Assembly (NCBI RefSeq): GCF_003725775.1
Contig: NZ_RJSG01000002.1
Span: 1,020,400-1,084,399, forward strand
DNA: 64,000 nt
Direction: 5' to 3'
Source of the DNA: Nocardioides marmorisolisilvae
GTDB taxonomy: Bacteria > Actinomycetota > Actinomycetes > Propionibacteriales > Nocardioidaceae
How positions within the stretch are numbered: position 1 is the first letter of the stretch; every line of letters begins with the position of its first letter. The position numbers and the translations under genes are program-made. The notes under the pieces are model-generated. The model was not told the origin of the DNA and ran no database searches. It saw only the letters and a list, made by a program, of their open reading frames with translations. Shown here one piece after another: positions 31,599-39,743 of this stretch.

Positions 31599-31946
31599 TC
31601 AGACATTGGTCGCACCGCCTTCGACCGTTCCGACCAGGCGATACCCGCGGGTGTTCTTCGGTCTGAAGCGCCGAACCTGAACCCGCCAGGTGCGGCCGAC
31701 CGTGCTGACTCGGGCTCCGGTCGAGCCCGCGACCACTCGGCACGTTGCGAAGTCGCCGTCGACTGCGACCACCTCGACTCGGAAGCCGGCGTATCGCCTG
31801 TCCGCGCTTTCCCAGAGCTGGCCAACCGCGACAGGTGGCGCTGCGGTGCAGCTGCGGCAGACCCGCTCAGCATCAGGCCGGGTTGTGGGCCCTGACCAGA
31901 GCAACTGGCCACATCGGGTGCACGGGATCGTCGGGCGCTTAGCCAC
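31599..31946 (-). CDS. Zinc-ribbon/DUF6354-like element protein
   Basis: 115 residues from GTG 31946 (a longer frame to 32126 is unsupported). N-terminal zinc ribbon (IPCTRCGQLL and VCRSC) followed by a beta-rich domain (VGQLWESADRRYAGFRVEVVAV, VSTVGRTWRVQVRRFRP, split) like the DUF6354 type of small actinophage proteins. Possibly nucleic-acid binding. First gene of the leftward stretch toward the tape measure. Confidence 0.65.
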   Translation of the reverse strand: MAKRPTIPCTRCGQLLWSGPTTRPDAERVCRSCTAAPPVAVGQLWESADRRYAGFRVEVVAVDGDFATCRVVAGSTGARVSTVGRTWRVQVRRFRPKNTRGYRLVGTVEGGATNV

Positions 31947-32157
31947 GGCGGCCGCCTCGCACTGGCCGGGAGCTGCGATAGAAGAGCCAGAACCAACGTA
32001 GTTCCAGGTCCGATCGCGCTCCCAGGGTCTGCCGGGGGGAGAGGACCGGATAGTCCAGTGCACCGCTCGTTGGGGCGGTGGCTGGATTTCTTGGCGGTCC
32101 AGACAGCGCCTCGGAACCTTCGTCATCTGGCACTACGTGGGGATAGCGTCTAGCACC

Positions 32158-32592
32158 ATGCCGGATGCTGTCTGGGCTGCGCTGATCTCGGCCGTTAGCG
32201 GTCTTGTGGTCTTGGTCGCAAAAGAGTCGATGGCGCGCGGCTCGAAGGCCGCGCGGACGCGCAACCAACTCATGGGTGACCTGGACCTTCTGGCCAAGGT
32301 CCCGGACGACATGGACGGCGCCGACCAGCTCAAGCAGAAGATCCAAGAACGGCTCGTTGAATACGCGACCCCGCCAACGCCCGCAGACACGGCCACCGAT
32401 GTGCAGTCCACGGCGGTGTTGATGACGCTGGTTTCGCTGGCAGCTGGCAGTCTTGGCGCGGCGCTGATGGGCTGGGACACGAATGGATCCATGTTCTCGG
32501 CTGACACTTGGAAGCTCTTCGGGGTCGCGGCCGGAGTGGCTGTCCTGATGGCTGCCGGTTACGTGATCGCCCGGCGGGAAATCAAGCTGTAG
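32158..32592 (+). CDS. Hypothetical membrane protein, rightward within element
   Basis: 144 residues from ATG 32158. Membrane segments at about 5-20 (WAALISAVSGLVVLVA), 85-105 (LMTLVSLAAGSLGAALMG) and 118-136 (LFGVAAGVAVLMAAGYVI), with a charged cytoplasmic loop between. It is the only rightward gene in the right half of the element and has its own upstream region, so it may be expressed from the integrated state (a lysogenic-conversion-type cargo). No family recognised. Confidence 0.6.
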   Translation: MPDAVWAALISAVSGLVVLVAKESMARGSKAARTRNQLMGDLDLLAKVPDDMDGADQLKQKIQERLVEYATPPTPADTATDVQSTAVLMTLVSLAAGSLGAALMGWDTNGSMFSADTWKLFGVAAGVAVLMAAGYVIARREIKL

Positions 32593-32632
32593 GCGTGCGT
32601 GACTGAGTTCGCTCTTGTCGACGGCATTCGGT

Positions 32633-32851
32633 TCAGTCATCGTGGTTAGCCCTTTTCTTGAGGGGTGGCGGGGTGTGAGGGCATCCGGGGCAACACGAGC
32701 CGATTTCCGCGCGGCGTGCCCGGCAATGCGATGCCCTATCGCCGCAGGTCGGACAAGGCGCGAGCCACGGGCGACAGGTCGGACAAGGTCGCGGCAGGTC
32801 CGAGTTCGGGTCAAGAAGTCCGCCAGTGCATTCGTCGCACCCGGTCGTCAT
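32633..32851 (-). CDS. Cysteine-rich zinc-finger protein
   Basis: 72 residues with five Cys pairs (CDEC, CPTC, CPTC, and SCCPGC), like DnaJ-type or actinophage Cys-knuckle proteins. ATG 32851 overlaps the stop of the replication-like gene (ATGA), so it is expressed with it. Likely a zinc-binding accessory of replication or regulation. Confidence 0.7.
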   Translation of the reverse strand: MTTGCDECTGGLLDPNSDLPRPCPTCRPWLAPCPTCGDRASHCRARRAEIGSCCPGCPHTPPPLKKRANHDD

Positions 32852-33411
32852 GCCGACTCCGCCGTTAGGTGGGTGCGCCCGCAGCAAGTGCCGTCGGGCG
32901 CGATCGGTGATCCGTTTGCGCACCGTAGCCGGGTCTGCCCCCCGTCCCGGCTCTGGGCCGGGACGGGCAGGACGGGGGAGTGTGACCCACTCTGTGACCC
33001 ACGCGTCTTGTCACGCGTGACGGGATGTGTGACCAGCGCCCGGCACCGTGCGCCCGGGAGGCAGAGTGAGTGGTCGCCGGCGAGGTGCTTGCGACTTCGC
33101 CGCTTGCGCTCCTTCGTTGCATCTTGCCGGTCCCTCACGTCGGAGGCACTCTCTTGGTCGGACCAGTCGACCTGGTAGGCGCGGCCGTTCTCGACGAGCG
33201 TCACCCACCCTGCACTCTCGAGCTCGAGCAGCTCCGTCTCTGGGTCGGTCGAGTCGGTGAGGCGTCGCACAGCCCCAGCCGCGATTCGGCCGTCAGTGAG
33301 CATCCGGTTCGAGTAGACGATCAGCTCGATGAGGAGCATCCGTGCACTGCGCGAGATCTCGAGCAGTTCGGGGCGATCGGTGAAGTCGTCCGAGAGTTTC
33401 GTCCAGGTCAT
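32848..33411 (-). CDS. Replication-type (replisome organiser-like) protein
   Basis: 187 residues. The N-terminus MTWTKLSDDFTDRPELLEIS with RMLLIELIVYSNRMLTDGRIAAGAVRRL (split) is the winged-helix start of actinophage and plasmid replication proteins of the DnaD/phage O type. C-terminal half is basic and low-complexity, ending in a Cys pair (CANG...TCCGRTH). It probably binds the element's origin and recruits host helicase. No helicase or primase gene accompanies it. Confidence 0.7.
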   Translation of the reverse strand: MTWTKLSDDFTDRPELLEISRSARMLLIELIVYSNRMLTDGRIAAGAVRRLTDSTDPETELLELESAGWVTLVENGRAYQVDWSDQESASDVRDRQDATKERKRRSRKHLAGDHSLCLPGARCRALVTHPVTRDKTRGSQSGSHSPVLPVPAQSRDGGQTRLRCANGSPIAPDGTCCGRTHLTAESA

Positions 33412-33463
33412 GTCACGCCGATCTGTCGGGGCGCCGTGACATGGTCAGCAGTGTTTTCGTAGG

Positions 33464-33492
33464 CGACCGCCCAGTTTCGCCCTGGGCGGTCG
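33464..33492 (-). terminator. Terminator after the int-xis transcript
   Basis: 11-bp perfect stem CGACCCGCCC-type (CGACCGCCCAG / CTGGGCGGTCG), loop of 7, between the excisionase stop (33509) and the replication gene start (33411). Confidence 0.65.
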
Positions 33493-33508
33493 TTTGCGTT
33501 CGCGGGCA

Positions 33509-33721
33509 TCAGGCCGCAGGACCGGCCGCAGGGATCGGCCGGAGGAGCGCGTCGAGCTCGTTCAGGTCGACTCGGATCACGCGCGGGCCCATGCGGTAGC
33601 CGGGCAACGAGCCGTCAGAGATTCGCCGGCGGATGGTCCGCGGGTTCACGTCGGCGTACTGGGCCGCGGCGGCGATCGTGACGAGCCGGCGCTTGTTGGT
33701 GGGGGAGTCCTTGGAAGCCAT
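33509..33721 (-). CDS. Excisionase-family DNA-binding protein
   Basis: 70 residues. Winged-helix Xis/MerR-type domain: VTIAAAAQYADVNPRTIRRRI (split), SDGSLPGYRMGPRVIRV and DLNELDALLRP. Start ATG 33721; a longer frame to 33757 lacks a site. With the integrase 1.6 kb upstream it forms the int/xis pair expected of an integrating element. A Pro/Ala tail follows. Confidence 0.85.
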   Translation of the reverse strand: MASKDSPTNKRRLVTIAAAAQYADVNPRTIRRRISDGSLPGYRMGPRVIRVDLNELDALLRPIPAAGPAA

Positions 33722-33836
33722 GAGGCCGCTCCTGGGGGTGGCTAAATCACACCCCACCGGGTAAGCGGGTCTGGCTGTGCGCTTCGTGTCCGGTAGCGCC
33801 TCGGGGTCACCGGAGCGGACTCTCGGTGACAGAACG

Positions 33837-34211
33837 TCACTCTAGGTCGCGCACGTCGATCGCCGTGTCCCCGACACGCAGGGCTTCGTGGAATCGCTGC
33901 TTGAAACGATCTTCGTTGACGAGCTGGTCGAGGGTCGGGCAGCTCGGACAGGTGATCCGCCAAGCGTGCTCGTCCCATCCGGGCAGTGACTCGTCGTCGA
34001 GCAGGTAGCTGGGTGGTTGAACCCAACGCCAGGTGTCCTCTCGAGCTGTCGATGACTGCAGGTGTCCGTCGAGGCTGGTGTATGCGGCGAGTACCTTGCC
34101 GCGCTCGGCGGCCATGATCTCCCCGCGGTCGTCCAGGTACAGGCTGATCAGAGCGCGCGGCTTGTGCGGAGGTCGGCGATCAGTGGTGCCACCAGAACAG
34201 ACGAGCTTCAT
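33837..34211 (-). CDS. Hypothetical protein coupled to integrase
   Basis: 124 residues. ATG 34211 overlaps the integrase stop (ATGA). Features: ALISLYLDDRGEIMAAERGKV (a short beta hairpin), TWRWVQPPSYLLDDESLPGWDEHAW, one CxxC (CPSC) and an acidic end. No family recognised. Genes of this kind often follow integrases in actinobacterial elements. Confidence 0.6.
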   Translation of the reverse strand: MKLVCSGGTTDRRPPHKPRALISLYLDDRGEIMAAERGKVLAAYTSLDGHLQSSTAREDTWRWVQPPSYLLDDESLPGWDEHAWRITCPSCPTLDQLVNEDRFKQRFHEALRVGDTAIDVRDLE

Positions 34212-35404
34212 GCCTCGAGTCCATCGGCGAGCGCCGAGAGTCGGCGGGCGATCTCCATGTCTCGGTCTTGAGCTGCGTGCTGGTAGCGGAGCGCGGCTCC
34301 CGGTGTCGAGTGTCCGAGCCTGCCCATGAGCTCGGCCAAGGTTGCGCCGGTTTGCGCGGCCAGAACGGCGCCGGTGTGGCGGAGGTCGTGGAAGCGCAAG
34401 TCGGGTCGGCCGGCGGCGAGGCGGGCCGGGTAGTAGACGCGGTACAGGCTCGAGGGCTGCAGGTGGCCGCCGCCTCGAGCAGGGAACATGAGCGCACCTC
34501 TGCCTGGCGCGGCGTGCTTGAGCAGATGTTCGCGCACTAACGGCAGGAGATGTGGGGGGATCGCGACGTCGCGGATCGATGAGTCGGTCTTCGGCTTCTT
34601 GACGATCGTCTCGCCGGCCGCGCGCACCACGCCTCGGCGGATTCGGATGACACCGGTCTTGGTGTCGACGTCTTCGCGTCGGAGTTCTGCGAGCTCACCG
34701 AAGCGCATCGCGCACCAGGATGCGAGCAGGACCATGAGCCGGTAGCGCTCGGGCATCGCGTTCACGAGTTGCTCGAGCTCGGCGAGGGTGGCCGGTTCGA
34801 CCTTCTTGGCGCGCTTGGCGTTGCCGGCGCCTCGGATGTGGCAGGGGTTGGCCGGGATCAGTCCGTCGCGCTCGGCCTGGCCGAGGATGGTGCGGAGCAG
34901 GCCGTAGGCGTGGCTTCGAAGCGTGGGTTTGTCGAGAGCCGTCGTCGAGTACCAGGCGCGCACCAGGTCGGGTGTGATGTGTCGGACGGCGAGGTCTTCG
35001 AAGGTAGGGAGGATCTGGCGATCTAGCAGTGCTCGGTAGTGGGCCCGGGTGCGGGCCTCGAGGGTGCGGCCGCCCAGCCACGCTTCGGCGTAGGTGCCGA
35101 AGCGGAGCTGCTTCCGAGGTCCTGCCGCCAGGGTGGGGTCCCAACTGTCACGGACGATGTCGGCGCGGACGGTGGCCAGCCAGGTCTCGGCGTCCCCGAT
35201 CGTGTCGAAGGTTGTCGGCGCTGTGTGCGACCCCCCGTCGGGGCCGGTGTAGCGGGCCTGGACGCGGCCGCTCGGGAGTCGCCGGGTACTGCCGAAGCGG
35301 GCCTTGCTGCCCTTGGCGTTCGCCACCGGGGGAGTCCTCTCGTCGTGCCAGATACGTGCCAGATCGAGAGTAAAAGCGTGTCTTCCTGTGTCCATGAGCG
35401 ACAC
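34208..35404 (-). CDS. int: Integrase of the element (tyrosine recombinase)
   Basis: 398 residues from GTG 35404 (GTG 35326 would give 372). N-terminal arm-binding part (KARFGSTRRLPSGRVQARYTG), SAM-like core-binding domain (about 105-195) and catalytic domain with Arg in CAMRFGELAEL, HDLRHTGAVLAAQ and LGHSTPGAALRYQHA (nucleophile Tyr). The gene ends 77 bases from attR and its 5' end faces attR, the classic position for integrases acting on a tRNA gene. TACAGT five bases before GTG 35404 suggests a near-leaderless transcript. Confidence 0.92.
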   Translation of the reverse strand: MSLMDTGRHAFTLDLARIWHDERTPPVANAKGSKARFGSTRRLPSGRVQARYTGPDGGSHTAPTTFDTIGDAETWLATVRADIVRDSWDPTLAAGPRKQLRFGTYAEAWLGGRTLEARTRAHYRALLDRQILPTFEDLAVRHITPDLVRAWYSTTALDKPTLRSHAYGLLRTILGQAERDGLIPANPCHIRGAGNAKRAKKVEPATLAELEQLVNAMPERYRLMVLLASWCAMRFGELAELRREDVDTKTGVIRIRRGVVRAAGETIVKKPKTDSSIRDVAIPPHLLPLVREHLLKHAAPGRGALMFPARGGGHLQPSSLYRVYYPARLAAGRPDLRFHDLRHTGAVLAAQTGATLAELMGRLGHSTPGAALRYQHAAQDRDMEIARRLSALADGLEA

Positions 35405-35480
35405 GCGCTACTGTACGGTTTTAAGCGTGAAACTGCGGTGAAAACCCAGGTCAGGCCCAGTAACGCAAAGCCCTACGGAA

Positions 35481-35507
35481 ACTGGTTCGAACCCAGTATC
35501 GCCCACC
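35481..35507. repeat. attR: 27-bp copy of tRNA-Val 3' end
   Basis: Exact match to 20433-20459, 77 bases from the integrase start. Confidence 0.93.
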
Positions 35508-35512
35508 GCAGC

Positions 35513-35545
35513 ACGAAGGCCCGGCCGAGACGGCCGGGCCTTCGT
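35513..35545. terminator. Original tRNA-Val terminator, displaced by the element
   Basis: 15-bp perfect stem ACGAAGGCCCGGCCG / CGGCCGGGCCTTCGT with loop AGA, 6 bases after attR and just before the stop of the leftward SRPBCC gene. Before integration it would directly follow tRNA-Val(CAC). Confidence 0.75.
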
Positions 35546-35559
35546 CGTTGGCGCGCAGG

Positions 35560-35985
35560 TCAGTCGGTGAGCTTCGGCAGGCCCTTGGCGAGCCCGGCCT
35601 GGAGCTGCTTCGCGACGATGCCGGCCATGCCGGGGATCTTGGAGTCGAAGCCGATCGTGTAGACGAGCTGGGTGCCGCCGTCCGCGGTGGGGGAGAGCTC
35701 TTGGCGGCCCCAGTGACCCTTGAGCGGGCTGCCCTTGGTGATGCGGTACTCGATGAGGGAGTACGGCTCGGCGGTCGTGGTGGTCTCCTCGAACGCCGGC
35801 AGCGGACCGATCTTGAGGCGGCGTACCGAGCCGGCGCCGTTGCGGGAGGTGGTGCCGTCGCTGAGGCGCGTGATGTTCGCGCCGAAGACCGGACCGAGGT
35901 TCTCGTGCTCGGCCAGCTTCTCGAAGACGGTCTGCGGGTCGGACTTGAAGACGTGCGTCACGCGGACGCGCTCAGGAGTAGCCAT
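35560..35985 (-). CDS. SRPBCC-fold (polyketide cyclase/START-like) protein
   Basis: 141 residues. RVTHVFKSDPQTVFEKLAEHENLG near the start and GTQLVYTIGFDSKIPGMAGIVAKQL (split) near the end follow the SRPBCC helix-grip fold, which binds hydrophobic ligands. ATG 35985 is six bases after TAGGAT. It is divergent from a Rossmann-type reductase, and both starts flank a KstR-like operator, so it may belong to sterol or lipid metabolism. Confidence 0.82.
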   Translation of the reverse strand: MATPERVRVTHVFKSDPQTVFEKLAEHENLGPVFGANITRLSDGTTSRNGAGSVRRLKIGPLPAFEETTTTAEPYSLIEYRITKGSPLKGHWGRQELSPTADGGTQLVYTIGFDSKIPGMAGIVAKQLQAGLAKGLPKLTD

Positions 35986-36001
35986 GCCTGGATCCTAGGA
36001 C

Positions 36002-36015
36002 TAGAACACGTTCCA
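36002..36015. promoter_or_regulatory. KstR-like operator
   Basis: TAGAACACGTTCCA fits the published KstR pattern TnnAACnnGTTnnA (13 of its fixed positions implied, all met). A second half GTTCTA lies at 36021-36026. It sits in the 51-base gap between two divergent leaderless starts, overlapping the promoter region of both. Confidence 0.55.
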
Positions 36016-36036
36016 CTTTCGTTCTATGGTCGACCC

Positions 36037-37131
36037 ATGATCTCGACGGTCGTCTGGGGCACCGGAAACGTCGGACGGTTCGCCGTCCGGGCTGTCGCCG
36101 CGCACCCGGCCCTCGAGCTGACGGGTGTGATCGTGCACAACCCGGACAAGGTCGGACGCGACGCCGGCGAGCTCGCCGGGCTCGACCGCGACCTCGGCGT
36201 GGCCGCGACCGACGATGTCGACGCCGTGCTGGCGGCCGGGCCGCAGGCGATCGTGTACGCGGCTTCCGGTGACATCCGCCCCGATGACGCGCTGGCCGAT
36301 GTCGAGCGCGCGATCAGGGCAGGGGCGGTCGTCGTGACCCCGGCGCTCTACGCGCTCTACGACCAGGCGAACGCGCCGGCCGAGATGCGCGACCGGTTAC
36401 TGGCAGCCGTCGCCGAGGGAGGCGGCTCGCTCTTCGCCTCCGGTGTCGACCCGGGCTGGGGCAACGACGTGCTGCCGGTGCTGATCAGCGGTCTGGGCAC
36501 CGAGATCGACGTGATCCGCTGCCAGGAGATCTTCGACTACACGACCTACGACCAGGAGGACTCGGTCCGCTACCTCGTCGGCATGGGGCAGCCGATGGAG
36601 TACGACGCCCCGATGATCGCGGCGACGGTGCCGACGATGGTCTGGGGCGGACAGGTCCGGATGATCGCCCGGGCCCTGGAGGTCGAGCTCGACGAGATCC
36701 GGGAGGTCGTCGAGCGCCGGCCGCTGGAGGCGACGGTGAACACCGAGGCCATGGGGGTCTTCGAGGCCGGCACGCAGGGCGCGATCCGGTTCGAGGTGCA
36801 GGGCATCGTGGGCGGCGAGCCGCTGATCGTCGTCGAGCACGTCACCCGCATCCACGCCTCCTGCGCCCCGGACTGGCCGGTGCCGCCGACCGGCGACGGC
36901 GCGCATCGCGTGATCATCGAGGGCGTGCCGCGCATCGAGGTCAGCGTCGAGGCCACCGATGAGAAGGGCAACCGCGCGGACGGCGGAAACGCCACCGCGG
37001 TCGGACGGCTCGTCGGCGCGATCGACTGGCTGGTCGCCGCCCACCCCGGTTTGTACGACGCACTGGACATCCCCCTACGACCGGCTGCCGGGCGACTCGG
37101 CGCGGCCGCACAACAGAGGAGCACGGCATGA
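36037..37131 (+). CDS. NAD(P)-binding reductase, dihydrodipicolinate-reductase-like
   Basis: 364 residues. N-terminal Rossmann fold with GTGNVGRFAVRAV (GxGxxG) at residues 8-20, then VIVHNPDKVGRDAGEL and YAASGDIR. The family (DapB N-terminal-like, also called 2,4-diaminopentanoate dehydrogenase-like) is common in steroid-degrading actinobacteria; the reaction is not established. Start ATG 36037 is six bases after TATGGT. The stop overlaps the start of the next gene (ATGA), so the two act together. Confidence 0.85.
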   Translation: MISTVVWGTGNVGRFAVRAVAAHPALELTGVIVHNPDKVGRDAGELAGLDRDLGVAATDDVDAVLAAGPQAIVYAASGDIRPDDALADVERAIRAGAVVVTPALYALYDQANAPAEMRDRLLAAVAEGGGSLFASGVDPGWGNDVLPVLISGLGTEIDVIRCQEIFDYTTYDQEDSVRYLVGMGQPMEYDAPMIAATVPTMVWGGQVRMIARALEVELDEIREVVERRPLEATVNTEAMGVFEAGTQGAIRFEVQGIVGGEPLIVVEHVTRIHASCAPDWPVPPTGDGAHRVIIEGVPRIEVSVEATDEKGNRADGGNATAVGRLVGAIDWLVAAHPGLYDALDIPLRPAAGRLGAAAQQRSTA

Positions 37132-37610
37132 GGATCGACATCCCCGAGGACAAGGACCCGATCAACTACGTCTGGGGCGAGATGGTTCCCGGCATCGGCA
37201 TCGCCGCCTCGATGTTCGCGATGGCCGTCTACGAGCACAGCACGCTCGGCCTGCGCGAGTTCGAGGCTGCCCGGCTGAAGATCGCCCAGGTCAACGGTTG
37301 CCTGTTCTGCCTGGACTGGCGCACCGAGCGGGACGGGGAGAAGGTCGAGGAGGAGTTCGCCGAGGCCGTCACGAACTGGCGCACGACCGACCGCTTCGAC
37401 GAGCGAACCCGCCTCGCCGCGGAGTTCGCCGAGCTCTACGCGACCGACCACCACGCCATCGACGACGCGTTCTGGGACCGGATGTTCGAGCACTACACCC
37501 AGGCAGAGACGGTCGAGCTGAGCATGTGCATCGGCTCGTGGATGGGCTTCGGTCGGCTCAACCGGATCTACGGCCTGGACGCCGCCTGCGTGCTGCCGAC
37601 CCACCGGTGA
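37128..37610 (+). CDS. Carboxymuconolactone decarboxylase/AhpD-family protein
   Basis: 160 residues. GCLFCLDWRTERDG carries the CxxC of AhpD-like proteins (about residues 56-61), inside an all-helical fold. Members are alkylhydroperoxidase-like reductases or decarboxylases. Its coupling to a NAD(P) reductase and the KstR-like operator suggests redox steps in lipid or steroid breakdown. The short C-terminal domain (GSWMGFGRLNRIYGLDAAC) is typical. Confidence 0.85.
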   Translation: MRIDIPEDKDPINYVWGEMVPGIGIAASMFAMAVYEHSTLGLREFEAARLKIAQVNGCLFCLDWRTERDGEKVEEEFAEAVTNWRTTDRFDERTRLAAEFAELYATDHHAIDDAFWDRMFEHYTQAETVELSMCIGSWMGFGRLNRIYGLDAACVLPTHR

Positions 37611-37740
37611 CGGGCCCTCGTCGGAGTCTCTGACCGATCTGGTCGTCCATGGGCAGGATGCTCAGCCATATTGGTGAGAATCGCGGAGAGTGACGTCGCT
37701 AGGCTTGCCCGGTCCGTTCCCTTCTCCTCCAGGAGCACCT

Positions 37741-39741
37741 GTGTCCGACGTACTCGTCACCGTGATCAGCCCAGCCGGCAAGGCCGAGCAGGCGGTCACC
37801 ACGGGCACGAAGGCCTGGGAGCTCTTCAAGGACGAGCCGGACGTGATCGCGGCGAGGGTTTCGACAGCCTCAACCAGCGAAGCCTCGCTCAAGGACCTCG
37901 CCTACGAGCTCGCTGACGGTGACGAGGTCGAGGGCGTGCTGATCGAAAGCGCGGACGGCCACGACATCCTGCGGCACTCGACCGCGCACGTGATGGCCCA
38001 GGCGGTCCAGGACCTGTTCCCGGACGCCAAGCTCGGCATCGGCCCGCCGGTGGAGAACGGCTTCTACTACGACTTCGACGTCGAGACCCCGTTCGTGCCC
38101 GAGGACCTCGCGAAGATCGAGACCCGGATGCGCAAGATCATCAAGGACAACCAGCGGTTCTCCCGCCGTCCGGTCTCCGACGACGACGCCCGCGTGGAGC
38201 TTGCCGACGAGCCGTACAAGCTCGAGCTGATCGGTCTCAAGGGCTCGGCCGCCGAGGCTGCCGAGGGTGCCGACGCCGAGGTCGGTGCCGGCGAGCTGAC
38301 CATCTACGACAACCTCGACCGCAACGGCGAGGTCGCCTGGAAGGACCTCTGCCGCGGTCCGCACCTGCCGACCACCAAGCGGATCCCGGCCTTCAAGCTG
38401 ATGCGGAGCGCTGCTGCGTACTGGCGCGGCAACGAGAAGAACAAGCAGCTGCAGCGCATCTACGGCACCGCCTGGGAGTCCAAGGAGGCGCTCGAGGAGC
38501 ACCTGCACCGGATCGAGGAGGCCGAGCGCCGGGACCACCGCAAGCTCGGCCGCGACCTGGACCTGTTCAGCTTCCCCGACGAGATCGGCTCCGGTCTCGC
38601 GGTCTTCCACCCGAAGGGCGGCGTGCTGAAGCGCGTCATGGAGGACTACGTCCGCCAGCGCCACATCGAGGAGGGCTTCGAGTACGTCGGCACTCCGCAC
38701 ATCACCAAGGACCAGCTCTTCTACACCTCGGGTCACCTGCCGTACTACGCGGACACCATGTTCCCGCCGATGGAGTTCGAGGGCTCGAACTACATGGTGA
38801 AGCCGATGAACTGCCCGATGCACAACCTGATCTACCGCTCCCGCGGTCGGTCCTACCGCGAGCTCCCGCTGCGCCTGTTCGAGTTCGGCTCGGTCTACCG
38901 GTACGAGAAGTCCGGAGTGGTGCACGGCCTGACCCGCGTGCGCGGTCTGACCCAGGACGACTCGCACTCCTACGTCACCGCCGAGCAGGCGCCCGGCGAG
39001 ATCAAGCACCTGCTGAACTTCGTGCTGGGTCTGCTCAAGGACTTCGGTCTCGACGACTTCTACCTCGAGCTCTCCACCCGCGACGACTCCAAGCCCGACA
39101 AGTTCGTCGGCTCGGACGAGGACTGGGCGATCGCGACCAAGGTGCTCGAGGACGTCTGCATCGAGTCCGGTCTCGAGCTCGTGCCCGACCCGGGTGGTGC
39201 TGCGTTCTACGGGCCGAAGGTCTCCGTGCAGGCCCGTGACGCGATCGGTCGCACCTGGCAGATGTCGACCATCCAGTACGACTTCAACCAGCCGGCCCGC
39301 TTCGGCCTGGAGTACAACGGTGCCGACGGCCAGAAGCACCAGCCGGTGATGATCCACTCCGCGAAGTTCGGCTCGCTCGAGCGCTTCTTCGGGGTCCTCG
39401 TCGAGCACTACGCCGGCGCGTTCCCGCCCTGGCTGGCGCCGGTGCAGGTGCAGGCGATCCCGGTCGCCGACACCTTCGCCGACTACCTGTACGACGTCGC
39501 GGCGAAGATGAAGGCGCAGGGTCTGCGCGTCGAGGTCGACGACTCCGACGACCGGATGCAGAAGAAGATCCGCAACGCCCAGCTCCAGAAGGTGCCGTTC
39601 ATGATGATCGCCGGCGCCGACGACGTGGAGGCAGGTGCGGTGTCCTTCCGCTACCGCGACGGACGCCAGGACAACGGGGTGCCGATCGACGAGGCCATCG
39701 CCCGGGTCGCGGCTGCGGTCGCCGACCGGATCCAGGTCTGA
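37741..39741 (+). CDS. thrS: Threonyl-tRNA synthetase
   Basis: 666 residues. Domains: TGS (about 1-65), N2 editing-like domain ([18 protein letters not shown] with HxxxH), class II catalytic core with motif 2 [20 protein letters not shown]-type and the zinc ligand Cys in [12 protein letters not shown], and a C-terminal anticodon domain ([11 protein letters not shown]...). A 19-bp repeat (37857-37875) is embedded in the TGS domain and adds residues [11 protein letters not shown] where other sequences have about three. GTG 37741 follows AGGAGCACC. Followed 2 bases later by the HIT gene, a standard actinobacterial arrangement. Confidence 0.95.
   Translation: MSDVLVTVISPAGKAEQAVTTGTKAWELFKDEPDVIAARVSTASTSEASLKDLAYELADGDEVEGVLIESADGHDILRHSTAHVMAQAVQDLFPDAKLGIGPPVENGFYYDFDVETPFVPEDLAKIETRMRKIIKDNQRFSRRPVSDDDARVELADEPYKLELIGLKGSAAEAAEGADAEVGAGELTIYDNLDRNGEVAWKDLCRGPHLPTTKRIPAFKLMRSAAAYWRGNEKNKQLQRIYGTAWESKEALEEHLHRIEEAERRDHRKLGRDLDLFSFPDEIGSGLAVFHPKGGVLKRVMEDYVRQRHIEEGFEYVGTPHITKDQLFYTSGHLPYYADTMFPPMEFEGSNYMVKPMNCPMHNLIYRSRGRSYRELPLRLFEFGSVYRYEKSGVVHGLTRVRGLTQDDSHSYVTAEQAPGEIKHLLNFVLGLLKDFGLDDFYLELSTRDDSKPDKFVGSDEDWAIATKVLEDVCIESGLELVPDPGGAAFYGPKVSVQARDAIGRTWQMSTIQYDFNQPARFGLEYNGADGQKHQPVMIHSAKFGSLERFFGVLVEHYAGAFPPWLAPVQVQAIPVADTFADYLYDVAAKMKAQGLRVEVDDSDDRMQKKIRNAQLQKVPFMMIAGADDVEAGAVSFRYRDGRQDNGVPIDEAIARVAAAVADRIQV
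37857..37875. repeat. Dispersed repeat inside thrS
   Basis: GGTTTCGACAGCCTCAACC, near-identical to the copy at 57974-57992 (2 mismatches). Palindromic ends GGTT...AACC. In frame within thrS. Confidence 0.75.
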
Positions 39742-39743
39742 CC

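Larger units (their letters stand above)
20433..35507. mobile_element. tRNA-Val-integrated element (prophage remnant or phage satellite), about 15 kb
   Basis: Bounded by an exact 27-bp direct repeat of the tRNA-Val 3' end (20433-20459 and 35481-35507). An integrase gene abuts the right repeat with an excisionase gene close by, and a second recombinase module abuts the left repeat. Cargo: toxin-antitoxin-TPR operon, DUF2188 protein, DUF2510 protein. Phage-type genes: replication-like protein, Cys-rich small proteins, tape-measure protein and two small genes before it. I found no terminase, portal, protease, capsid, holin or lysin, and no FtsK/TraB-type transfer gene, so it is neither a full prophage nor a typical actinobacterial conjugative element. 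Confidence 0.9.

Noticed and set aside
20433-35507. Integrative conjugative element
   Set aside because: No FtsK/TraB-type translocase, relaxase or Spd genes were found among the frames.
37620-37740. T-box riboswitch upstream of thrS
   Set aside because: The leader is only about 120 bases, with no specifier-loop or T-box sequence visible.
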